DNA from: Austropuccinia psidii | Taxonomy: Eukaryota; Basidiomycota; Pucciniomycetes; Pucciniales; Sphaerophragmiaceae | Length of the DNA stretch: 64,000 nt | Assembly: GCA_023105745.1 (NCBI GenBank) | Contig: JALGQZ010000015.1 | Coordinates: forward strand, 22,239,499-22,303,498 | Direction: 5' to 3' | Shown here: one piece after another, positions 1 to 9,157 of the stretch | How the letters are laid out: the number at the start of each line of letters is the position of its first letter | How positions within the stretch are numbered: the first letter of the stretch is position 1 | Notes under the pieces: generated by a model | What the model saw: only the letters and a program-made list of their open reading frames with translations | The model's database searches: none | What the model was told of the DNA's origin: nothing | Program-made: the position numbers and the translations under genes

Positions 1-680
1 TTCCTATTCCCTTGCTGCCCTCTGGCTCTGAGGGTGTCACTGGTGTGTTGGCCTGTGACTGGGGCTCAAGTGGTATGAAGTTTTCTTCCACTGAATCAAA
101 CAGGAAAAGAGGTCTTATTTCAGTTAAGACTTCTTAAAAGGCTTGTTTTGCATGTCTAAGAATGGCCTCTGGGCTTGTATATTACTACAATATGCCCTTG
201 TATGATGACAGTGTAATTGAATTAACAACTCCACGTCAAAAATACAGCTTATTGATATGTGGTAGACTGTTTGTATACCAATATCTTACAGAATACTTGT
301 AGTTAGCAAGTATAATCTGTCAAAGGTGGTGTATTACAGGGCAATTGAGTTAACAATGTGCCCAAACACACGTCAACTGTTGGTTTATCAGTATGAGCTG
401 TCTTGATTCAATTAAGAATGAAGACTGTATTAATGGATTAGAAGTGTTTTTATATACAAAACACACCAAAAATACTGGTCTTGTGGTTATTACCCACATG
501 ACAGATACTCTTTAAAATATGAGTATTTTTCAAAAAATAAAGAAAAATATATAAAAATATATTTTTTTAAAGAAAATGACGCCCAAAAAAGATAAAACAA
601 ATGTCAATAAATGATAAAAGAGAAAAAACTTACTTGTAAAGGGCCAAAGAAGGTTTTAAAACATGGCCAGGCCCGCAAAA
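1..680 (-). pseudogene. Gypsy-1 leader and gag start (partial)
   Basis: Read on the minus strand, bases 1-140 match the leader and start of gag of the Gypsy-1 copy at 54240-54390 (same spacing, same run of codons from the gag start). This is therefore the beginning of the internal region of a minus-strand Gypsy-1 that continues off the left edge. Bases 140-660 are the AT-rich untranslated leader. A primer-binding-site-like sequence directly next to the LTR (about 664-680) corresponds to the one at 53689-53705. No intact ORF lies in this part. Confidence 0.7.
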
Positions 681-2117
681 TGTCAGGGTGAGTCTATGAT
701 GAGAGCATTAAAAAGTATTTACAACTCTTATCTATGACTGTGAAACAGTGGATAAAGATTTAAAAGGGTTTTATAAGAGTTAAAGATGGTTTAATTTAAT
801 AATAAGAGGGCTTTACTATAAGGAAGATAGTGGTGGTGAGCGCTGTTGAAAGCCCTGGGTGCAGCTTTACCTGTTGGGTTACAATAATAAAGACTACAAT
901 ACTATAAATTAAGAGTATACCTGCTTATTACCCAAGAGTAAAACTGTTTTTGACAGTTTACTACGTAGGGTATTCAAGAGCAGGATGATGAGACAATTCT
1001 GGCTTGGAAAAAGCCTCCTTTCATTCTGAAATGGGGTGGAAAGGGTGCTAGACCTCTCCACGTAGAGGAAATGAAGATTTTTCACTCTCTAGGACTGACT
1101 TGTGGTTTGCAAACAGCCTGTATAGCCTGTATTGGGCCCAGATGTGGTTTTGAAACCACATCTGGGAAGCTTTCACCAATACAGGGTGAAAATTTTCATC
1201 TGGGGACCTCACAGCCTGATTCTGACATGTATGATGCATAGAATGCTGTACAGAAACTGTATGGGACCCCAGTATTCACTGAATTATGAGGTATTGAAGT
1301 ATTAACATGCTTCTTTGTCTGTTTGACACCTCATAATCAGAGTACAACTGTATCCTGTCATAATACAGCTGTATTGGTCATATTGTGGCATTATAAATTT
1401 CAAATGGCCATACCTCTGTCAGTTTTTGAGATATCATTCTCGAAGTTGGTTCATTGGATAGCCCTGTATGAGCTCTACACAATGATACCCAATTTGGTAT
1501 GGTTATCATTAAATATGACAAAGTTATCCAATGTACAAGGTTTTTTGTACATAGGCGTGGTTTGGGAAAAAGCTCTATTGAGCTTGTTTGCCTCATAGCT
1601 TCTGTTATAGTTGAGATATGAAGAAGTGGATGGCACCATCAGATAGCCCTGATTGTGCTCTTTCTAAAAAGACCCGACTTCAAGTATCCCACACTAAAAC
1701 TGTAGAAGTTAGATGAGAGGTGAATGTTTTGTTCACCCTTATTTGGCCTGAAATTGACCATAACTTCAGTAATATTGGTGCTAGCTCAGTTTGGCTGGTA
1801 CCATTGGATAGTCCTGGCTTAGGGCTTCATTTTGAGTTCCATTTGATGGGGTTAAGCCTCTCCTCCTAGATTTTAGATGAGAGGTGAAAATTAAGGTTTA
1901 TGCTCAGAAATAACTTTGAGCAGGAATGACTTTGTTATTTCTTGCCCTATGGTGATGGGACTTATGTTTTCAGAAATAAGTGAGTTTCCTCTTCCTTTTG
2001 ATACCTTTTGAGCTTATTTGGCTCAGCTCCATGTTTTGGTGGTATCTTGGTTATACCATTGGTTTATGGTATTTTGGCTGTCATGCTTGTACTCTGGTTT
2101 TGAGTCACAGGCTGACA
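681..2117 (-). repeat. LTR-1: 5' LTR of left-edge Gypsy-1
   Basis: On the minus strand this 1437-bp block begins TGTCAGCCTGTGACTC and ends CCTGACA, giving the short inverted ends TGTCAG/CTGACA. It aligns along its length with the 5' LTR at 52275-53688 and with partial copies at 37859-38774 and 40076-41476. It is the 5' LTR of an element running leftwards out of the window. Small ORFs inside it are spurious. The insertion cuts the copia element at 2118. Confidence 0.8.
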
Positions 2118-2569
2118 GTTTGAAAACTGGTACCACCCAAAACCTCCCCTGAAACACTTAAAACCTTTTGGATGCAAAGCCCCGATCCGAATTCCACCAC
2201 AATTATGTACTCAGAAGTTTGCCCCTGTCTCATGGGAAGGAGTACTTCTAGGCTATGAAAACAATGGATCCAGTTATAGAATACTCAGAAGTTGAGACCA
2301 AGCCATGGTAGTGAGCCGGCATGTGGTTTTGGAAGAAAAAACTTTCCCTTCAATTTTCTCTCAAAGCACCATTTCAACCACCCCTGATCTCAGATCTCTT
2401 TTTCTGTACTCCAACAGAAATGCAAGAGAGTCAACACACACAACCCTTCCCAAACCAATCTCTGAACAGATGGAACTACCAAAGAAGAGGAAGAAGAGCA
2501 AGAGTCCTTATCAGAAGCTCCAGAATTTCAACCCAGCAGAAACAAAGTCATCGTCAAAAGGCATCCCAC
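2118..2569 (+). pseudogene. Copia integrase C-terminal fragment
   Basis: Frame-shifted reading gives the typical end of a Ty1/copia integrase: a segment like LKPFGCKAPIRIPP, then the GxxLGYENNGSSYRI stretch, then VVVSRHVVLEEKTFPS (about 2305-2350), followed by the hydrophilic linker that precedes reverse transcriptase. The fragment is cut on the left by LTR-1 and on the right by Gypsy-2 at 2570. Its continuation lies at 35346 on the other side of Gypsy-2. An in-frame stop shows it is dead. Confidence 0.75.
2565..2569. other. TSD of Gypsy-2 (left copy)
   Basis: CCCAC here and ACCAC at 35346-35350 flank the two LTRs of Gypsy-2. Four of five bases agree. They sit exactly outside the TG..CA LTR ends, so this is the 5-bp target duplication with one later substitution. 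Confidence 0.65.
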
Positions 2570-3330
2570 TGTCACATGGGCTCTTTGAAGTGAAGAGGGC
2601 CTGGCACTCAGTAAACTTGGACTCACTTATGGAGGGCTCAAGGATATGGTAAGAAGGGAGACACTTAAGAGTGTTAAAGATGAATTACTAAAAGAATAAA
2701 TATAAGAAAAGAAGCAGCAAAGAAATAAGAGTAAGAAATAGAAGAGCCAACCACAAACAAGTCCAAGTCCACTGTTTCAACCTGTCAGAATGGAAAGAGA
2801 AGGGTTAATAAGGATATGGCCACCCAGGTCATACTGTACAGGCAAAGGAAGAAATGCAAAGACTAACTTAAGATTAAATAATTATAATACCCAAAATAAG
2901 GATAAGAATAATTATAAAATAATAAATAAACTAAATTAATTGAGTGGGGAAAAGTCCCCAGGGGGGAGAAAGAGGGGCTGGTATATGTGAGAATCACCAG
3001 CCGTGAGCCAGAGGAAGAATTTTCATGAGAATAATTGATGATTGAATTGAGTCTGGCCAATACATGTCCTGTACATCTGTACAGAACCTGTACAAGGGGT
3101 GTGGTGTATTTGAGTGATCATACAGTTTCATACTGGTGTATTGAAACTGTATTAGGTGAATCCAACCTGTACAGGTATTGACAGGCTGTATTGATGTACC
3201 AAACTGTATACATGCTTCAGAATGAAGATTGCTGAAACTGAATATTGATGCAAGAGTGGATCTTCTGATTTTGAGGTGTTTGAGTGGGTATATGAATGAA
3301 TAACCTTACCCCTGATGGATGGTTGTTACA
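2570..3330 (-). repeat. LTR-2: 3' LTR of Gypsy-2
   Basis: 761 bp, with plus-strand ends TGTCACATGGG...GGTTGTTACA. The same 761-bp sequence occurs at 34585-35345 with roughly 20-25 differences by eye, so the LTRs are about 97% alike and the insertion is not very recent. Because gag and pol of Gypsy-2 run on the minus strand, this left copy is the 3' LTR. The LTR at 55459-57088 belongs to a related family (shared block around CTGGGGAC..TTTTCCCC in the same sense). Confidence 0.85.
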
Positions 3331-3345
3331 GTATCCCCCTCTTGA
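3331..3345 (-). promoter_or_regulatory. Polypurine tract of Gypsy-2
   Basis: Minus-strand sequence AAGAGGGGGGATAC lies immediately before the 3' LTR. This is the expected position and composition of the plus-strand DNA primer of an LTR retrotransposon, and it confirms the minus orientation. Confidence 0.7.
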
Positions 3346-4263
3346 ATCTGGTGGGCTCCTGAATACCATAATACCCTGCCACTGTTGAGTGGCATCTCAA
3401 TATCCCCACATTTTTTCAAAAAATTTCTTTTTAATTTTCCTTTCCTCTTGACCATTATCCTGAAAATCCTTCTTCAATTCTTCTCTGTCAAATTAAATTG
3501 ATTGCCCCCTTCTTTCAAGTTTTGAGTAAGTATTCCACTTCGAAATATGCTTTTCTGTTCTTCTGATTCAATCAACCATGCCCTTGGGATGTGGCCTTGG
3601 GATGTATCCCAGATTAAGGGCCACTGACCTCTTGTGCTCAAAAAATGATGCCCAATGAGTATATGAAGTGTACTCATTGGGCAAGGCTTAATCCATGAAA
3701 TCTTGAAAAAATTTCCTCCAAGGGGTCTTGTCCCCATTGTCCATGGAAATGGCCTCAAACAGCCCTCAAAAGTGTTTTTTGGGCTGTGGCCTTTACTCTG
3801 ATGAATCTTGATATTTTTGATTTTTATGGCCTTTTGCGCCTTTTTGGGTTCTTTGGTGAATTTGGTCCTGTTTATTATTTTTGGCCATTATTGGCCGTTT
3901 TACGTCTTTGGGGTCCTACGGTCCGCGGGCTGTGGACTGTTCACCACGGTCTGTGGTCTGTGGTCCGTGGGGGCTATTGGAGGCGCCCAGGACCAAAATG
4001 GAGCCCCTGGGCCCAAATTTGCTGGGGACCCAGGGTGACCAAGGGGCCCAGAAATGGCCCAATTCCAATTTTCACCATACATGGCCTGGACCCATTGATG
4101 GGGTCCAGGACCATCAATATCCTGGCCTCCCCAAAGTTTCAGGGGAGGCCCTGGGTGATGAGTTCAGCCCCAAAGGGGTATGAACCTTCACCTTAGAGGC
4201 TTTGAGGGGGGGCATAATTGAGTTATGGCCCCATTTCCCTGAGGTCAAATTCTTTTTCTTGAT
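3346..4263 (+). other. Gypsy-2 3' region, GC-rich, non-coding
   Basis: This lies between the polypurine tract and the antisense zinc-cluster gene. From about 3750 to 4190 it becomes rich in GGCCC, GGTCC and GTCCGCGG-like words and resembles the middle of the solo LTR at 55459-57088 (around 55800). The Trp/Gly/Pro-rich ORFs here are by-products of this composition. The block may supply the promoter of the downstream plus-strand gene. That is inference. Confidence 0.5.
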
Positions 4264-5558
4264 ATGGAGTGGATTGGCTCTGACATCTTGAATCTTCTGC
4301 TTGCATATTCTTCATTTATGAGTTCCAAACTGACTGAGCTCACTGAATCTTCTCCTTCTGCACCACCACCGTCTGTTCTTTGTGGTTCTGGCATCTTCAG
4401 TCAATTGTCCTCCCCTTCCATGGCGTCTTCTGGCCATTTTGATCCCTCCCAAACCTATGAGGTGTTCAGAGCAGTTGAAGTTCTTGATCCTGCCTGTACT
4501 GAATGTTTGGCCAAGGGTAAGGATTGCTTTCAACATTACAATCCTCGATTGTCAAAATGCCACTTTTGCTTCGTTGGGAAGACACCATCTCATTGTACCG
4601 GGTCAACTTTGTCCCAGATCAGGAGGCACTTATGGAGCAGGAAAGATGGGCCTTATGGGCAGGAATTCCCAATTCTTGAGGAACCTACTCCTGATGCAAC
4701 CTCACAATTTTCTCAATGTGAGTGACTTGCATATCTTGATTGAATTGGTACTGATATTTTGATGTAGTGACTGGTTCCAGGCAGAGGGATGTGGCAAGAT
4801 GGACTAGTGTTGGAGGGCCCATTCCAGTTGGTGGTAGGCCCATACATTACAGCTCAGAAGTCCCAATCTCAAGGACCAACACTGATTGAGTAGTAAAGGT
4901 AGTCAAGAAACTAAGAAGAATTGTTGATTCCCCAGCAAATCCAGATGCTGAAGGAAGTGATGAGCTGAATGGTGAAGAGGTTGAAGTTGTTCCTCAATCA
5001 CTTGGCCATCCATCCAGCGATTCCTCTTCTAAACCTCTTTCCAATACTAGATTCCAAAGCCAAATTGTTCCCAGCACTCCAAGAACCTTCCAACCAATGC
5101 TTGCTTCCATTCCTACAACCCTTCCTCCTCCTTCACCAACTACTTCCCACACCACCAGGCCTGCCTTGAATCCAGCAGTAAGACCATCACCAGTTCAACA
5201 GTCCAGAAACTCACTCATAACCACCTTCCGTCAACTCCAACCTGTTGCCAGTTCCAGCCGAAGAAGAGATGGATTGTCCCCTTTGCCGTTTCCTGCTGCT
5301 CAACTTTTTCAAAGAAGAGAACGTTGGCCTATGCGGGTTACTAGAGAAGATCCCAACGTGGCTAGTGAAAGTCAAGATGCTGTGGCCAGGTTATTGAGGA
5401 GGTTTGATAGAAATAGCAGAGAGGTGATTATGTATGCCAATGACAGGACTATTCCAGGTACTGCTTCTGAAGAGATGGCTGAAAAATTTGCCTGGTATGA
5501 AGATGAGTTGATAAATGATTTCCAGAGAACTTTTGATGATTTGGGTAGAGATAACTAG
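4264..5558 (+). pseudogene. Antisense Zn2Cys6-like protein carried by Gypsy-2
   Basis: Plus-strand gene inside Gypsy-2, antisense to pol and downstream of it. Exon 1 is 4264-4717, a 50-nt intron runs 4718-4767 (GTGAGT...GATGTAG), and exon 2 is 4768-5558, reading on in frame. Residues about 80-115 contain cysteines spaced C-x2-C-x6-C-x10-C-x2-C-x8-C (from CTECLAKGKDC on), which fits the fungal Zn(II)2Cys6 DNA-binding cluster. The rest is Ser/Pro-rich, with a charged C-terminus ending DDLGRDN. One in-frame TGA (4887-4889) breaks exon 2. I remember very similar proteins as abundant hypothetical proteins in A. psidii. Function is unknown; a DNA-binding or element-regulatory role is inference. Confidence 0.7.
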
Positions 5559-6320
5559 TTTTCCTTTTCCTTGTTTGTGTTTGGTTTGACTTCTATCCCC
5601 ACTCTTATAAATACTAAAAAATGAAAAAATAATGGAACCTCCCAATACATGATTTGGGAGGGGATGCTGCTGCTTTAAAGAAATAAAAGAAAGAAAATTA
5701 TACAAGTAAAGAAAGAAAGAAATAAAAGAATAAGAGAAAATGAGAGGAAAGAAAAGAAATAAAGAAAAATCCTGATGGATGGTCCTCCTTGTGGTGAGTT
5801 GCTTGATTCTGGCCAAGAAGTGTCTGAAAAATGAAAACCAAGCATTTGATTTCCACAGAGTGGCCAAGGTAATGTTTTACAAGAAGTAGAACCCTCAGGG
5901 ATGCATACCAGGAGGTGGAACTCACTTTCATAACTTCCACTCCCCTCCAAGCACCATAAAAATGAAATAATTTGCCATAAATGACTTCTGACATGAATTT
6001 CCATAAATAACTTCTGAAATTAATTGCCGTAAATGACTTTAAGTAATGAATGTCTTGAATTATGATGATTGGCATAAATGAAGTGATAAATAAAAGAAAA
6101 GAAAAGAGAAAGAAAGAAAACATTTGGCCATATCTTGATAAGGTCCAAATGGAGGGTGTTGATTTTGTATGCTTCCTGAACCTGTCCAAAGAATTGACAA
6201 GTGCTCACAAAGTGGCCAAGGTGATGCTTACAACAACATATGGGTAGAATACCCCCTTAAAGGTGCATTCCAGGAGAGGAACTTACTTTCATAACTTCTT
6301 CTCCCCACCAAGCACCATAA
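5559..6320. repeat. A-rich spacer with duplicated segment
   Basis: Non-coding stretch between the antisense gene and the end of pol, with long AAAGAAAG-type purine runs. A segment of about 110 bp occurs twice in the same orientation, at 5854-5959 and 6206-6320. Both copies start CACARAGTGGCCAAGG and end AGCACCATAA, with many substitutions. The ORFs in this stretch are low-complexity artefacts. Confidence 0.6.
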
Positions 6321-7738
6321 TCACACTCTTGAGGTATTTGGACCAGGCTTGTCTGGATATAATGAATGGAAATCCTTGACAAGGTCTGGTGAGTTGGTAA
6401 TATTGGAAGCTGGTTCCCAAGTGGTTCTTTCTGGGTCTTCACTGAATCCTTTCCACTCTACAAGATACCATAATTTACCTCTTTTGAGTTTTAAGTCCAG
6501 AACCTGAGTCACTTCCCATTCTTCTTGCTCCTCCACTAAAACTGGTGGTGGCGACAATTGATGATGATTTGGGATAGTTGAATGCTTGAATGGTTCTAAT
6601 AAGGACACATGTAATACAGGGTGAACTGTCTTCCATTGTTGAGGCAACTTGAGGTGATATGCATGACTTCCAATCTTCTTCAGAACTTCAAAAGTTCCCA
6701 ACCCTCTTTCTGATAATTTCTTGGTGGGTCTTGTTGTCTTGATGTTCTTGGAAGCTAGCCATACTTTGTCCCCAGGTTAGAAATCAGGTGGAATTGCTCT
6801 ATTTCTATCTGCATACTTCTTGAATCTCCTTATTGCTGACTATAATTCTTCTTTGACAACTTGCTGTACTGATTGGAGTTTTGATGATAACTCTCCAGCA
6901 GGTGAGTCTTGAGAAATATGGATTGAGTCAAAGCTGGGGTTTCTTCCATAAATGGTGAAAGAAGGTGATTGCTTTGTTGATGAATGTTCTGCATTATTAT
7001 AGGCAAATTCAGCCAGAGGGAGCCAGGTGTACCAGTCATCTTGATGATAGCTGACATACATCCGAAGATACTGTTCTAGAATCTGATTTACCCTCTGTGT
7101 CTGTCCATCTGTTTCAGGATGAAAAGCAGTTGAAAGATCTCTTGATATCTTGAGCTGCTGACATAATTGAGTCCAAAATGATGAAACAAATAAGGATCCT
7201 CTATCACTGATGATACTGACTGGAAGGCCATGCTTGGAAAATACATGACTAATGAAGATTTGAGCTAAGTCCAGAGCAGTGATTGTTCCATAAGTTGGAA
7301 TGAAGATTGCCATTTTTGAGAATCTGTCCACAACTATTAAAATTGAATCAAAGCTGTTTAACAGTGGCAATTGAGTGATGAAGTCCATTGATAATGAATT
7401 ACAAGGACCAGATGGAATTGGAAGAGGCTTGAGTAATCCAAACTTCTTGTGATGAATGTCCTTGTTTCTTGAACATTGCTGACATGAGGACACATAGTCC
7501 TTGATGAAGTGATTCATGCCAGCCCAATAAAAATCCCTCTTGATGAACTTGAGGGTCTTCTCCTGGCCAGGATGGCCAGCCAATGGTGAGTCATGATGCT
7601 TTTGAAGAATATTGAGTTGAAGTTCTTCATTGCTTGGGATTACCACTCTATCTTTGAATGATAATAACTTGGCTTGAGGTTCAAGAGAATAATCTGGAAC
7701 TGATTCACCTATTGCTAGTTGCTTGAGTATTTCTTTAT
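6321..7738 (-). pseudogene. Gypsy-2 pol, C-terminal half (integrase, chromodomain)
   Basis: Second half of the split Gypsy-2 polyprotein. In order on the minus strand: a zinc-binding H-H-C-C module (HHDSPLAGHPG...CQQC, about 7590-7460), the integrase core with MDFITQLP and ISDRGSLF, and a C-terminal chromodomain (KLWYLVEWKGFSEDPERTTW, about 6480-6420) ending near YPDKPGPN. The catalytic Glu expected in the DGQTxRVNQ motif is Gln (CAG, 7095-7097), so the core looks inactive. Two in-frame stops, TAG 6840-6842 and TAA near 6779, fit C-to-T changes of Gln codons. The reading frame runs directly into the TSD at 7739 and resumes at 29922. Confidence 0.85.
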
Positions 7739-7741
7739 AAT
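7739..7741. other. TSD of giant transposon (AAT, left)
   Basis: AAT directly precedes CACCAGGG. The same AAT follows the right end CCCTGGTG at 29919-29921. Both lie in the same pol codon context of Gypsy-2. Confidence 0.8.
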
Positions 7742-7786
7742 CACCAGGGCGAATCTCGCGTCAATCGTCGGCGATTGACTTCACGT
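7742..7786 (+). repeat. Left terminal inverted repeat
   Basis: 45 bp, matching the reverse complement of 29874-29918 at 43 positions (C/T differences at positions 9 and 16). Inside it is a perfect 8-bp stem, GTCAATCG-TCGG-CGATTGAC (7760-7779), which could fold as a hairpin or act as a dyad binding site for the transposase. Confidence 0.85.
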
Positions 7787-7935
7787 AACACCGCTGTCAG
7801 TATAAAATCTTGCTTCAGTCGCGTTAGTGTCACTTTATAGTCACTGGATTTAGTGGGTCACGTCACGTCAGCATCAAGACAACGTCAATTGTCACATGTG
7901 TCACATGAGAATGTCACTCAAATCCCAAACCCATT
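7787..7935. promoter_or_regulatory. Left subterminal region with GTCAC/ACGTCA words
   Basis: About 150 bp just inside the left end with many copies of GTCAC and ACGTCA, for example GGTCACGTCACGTCAGC and TTGTCACATGTGTCACATG. The right end has ACGTCAAGC twice and GTCGAGC twice. Subterminal short repeats bound by an element-encoded protein are typical of CACTA elements. Equivalence here is inference. Confidence 0.45.
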
Positions 7936-8019
7936 TCAACACTATTCACAATGTTCGGGTAATTTCACCTCATTGGCTTCTGCATCCCCAACTAATCTAC
8001 CCTGATGCTTCACATGCTT

Positions 8020-8632
8020 ACGAGCCCGCACTGCCCTCCAGATGAGACTCCGACACTGCCCCCCCATCTCCGTCCTCACCACTCCTTACGCTTTCACACC
8101 CCCACCCATACCATCTTTATGCTCATGTGGTGCACTCCCGACATGCTCCCAACATCACTTATCCTTACGCTCGCTCAAGTGCCCTCCCGATATGCTCCCG
8201 ACACTGCTTACGATCATTACGCTCGCGGAGTGCACTCCCGACATGCTCCCAACACCAATTATCCTTACGCTTGTGTAGTGCCCTCCCGACATGCTCCCGA
8301 CACTGCTTATCCTTACGCTTGTGTAGTGCCCTCCCGACACTGCTTATCCTTATGCCTGTGTAGTGCCCTCCCGACACTGCTTACCATCCTTACGCTCGCA
8401 GAGTGCACTCCCGACATCCTCCCAACACTGCTTACCATCCTTACGCTCGCGGAGTGCACTCCTGACACCACTTATCCTTTGCTTGTGTAGTGCCCTCCCG
8501 ACACCACTTATCCATACGCTTGTGTGGTGCCCTCCCGACATGCTCCCGACACCACTTATCCTTACGCTCGCGGAGTGCCTCTCAACATTCTCCCGACACA
8601 ACTTATCCTTACGCTTCCGTACTACATCCATA
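8020..8632. repeat. Minisatellite array 1
   Basis: About a dozen degenerate head-to-tail units of roughly 36, 48 and 51 nt. Each contains TTAYCCTTACGCTTGTGTAG or CTCGCGGAGTGC followed by CCTCCCGAC and TGCTCCCGACACTGC. Many units carry the 12-bp palindrome GGAGTGCACTCC. All overlapping ORFs are by-products. The array is GC- and CpG-rich, in contrast to its surroundings. Confidence 0.85.
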
Positions 8633-8658
8633 GTGTACGGTGGCTTGTTGGCGTACAC
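8633..8658. repeat. Palindrome site a
   Basis: Near-palindrome with perfect outer arms GTGTACG/CGTACAC around a GGTGGC-type centre. First of six related sites in the giant transposon (others at 11511, 15418, 19762, 19898 and 25623). Followed by about 500 bp without genes up to 9158. Confidence 0.55.
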
Positions 8659-9157
8659 CATGAACGCAATCGCCGAAATATGCTGAGTGGCCTTCTCTGC
8701 CAACAGGACCTAAGGGGAAATTGGTCAGTATATTCACAATTTTGTGGTTAGGGTTTAAATCATGAGACTCACAAATTAAAACCTAATAAGTGGACTATTT
8801 AAGACAAGAATTGTGTCTCCTGTTTCCCTGACAAACCCATTTTATTTCACATCATTCAAATGGAACACTTTGCTTAGTCCTTACCTCATGAGTGTTGAAT
8901 AGTTCAAAAGTTGACTTTAGTAGGTTTCTAACTAGTCAACTTTATTCAATGTCTCACAGGGAAGTGATTTCAATTGCATGATATGAAATAATTTGCAAAA
9001 CATCGCCTCCTTCAATTTCCCGACAAATCGCATTTTGCAAATGCAATTATTTTACTTGCACCTTTTGTCTTCAATTTGGATCTTTTTATTCAAAAATTTT
9101 CAAACAAGTTATCAATCAACTTGTCACCATATATTTGCTTAATAAACTACCTCCGCT
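8659..9157 (+). other. Upstream region of first cargo gene
   Basis: No ORF. Moderately AT-rich 5' flank of the gene starting at 9158, with no clear TATA box. A short near-repeat occurs around 8740-8800 (TTAGGGTTTAAATC). Confidence 0.35.

Noticed and set aside
3786..4196. 136-codon Trp/Gly/Pro-rich ORF
   Set aside because: Arises from GGCCC-rich LTR-like sequence; similar unrelated-frame ORFs occur in LTR-4 at 55606-56244.
5391..6208. Phe/Ser-rich minus-strand ORFs
   Set aside because: Translations of A/G-rich spacer sequence with no family features.
8005..8703. Several ORFs of 60-160 codons on both strands
   Set aside because: They lie wholly in minisatellite array 1, overlap in all frames and consist of repeated peptide units.
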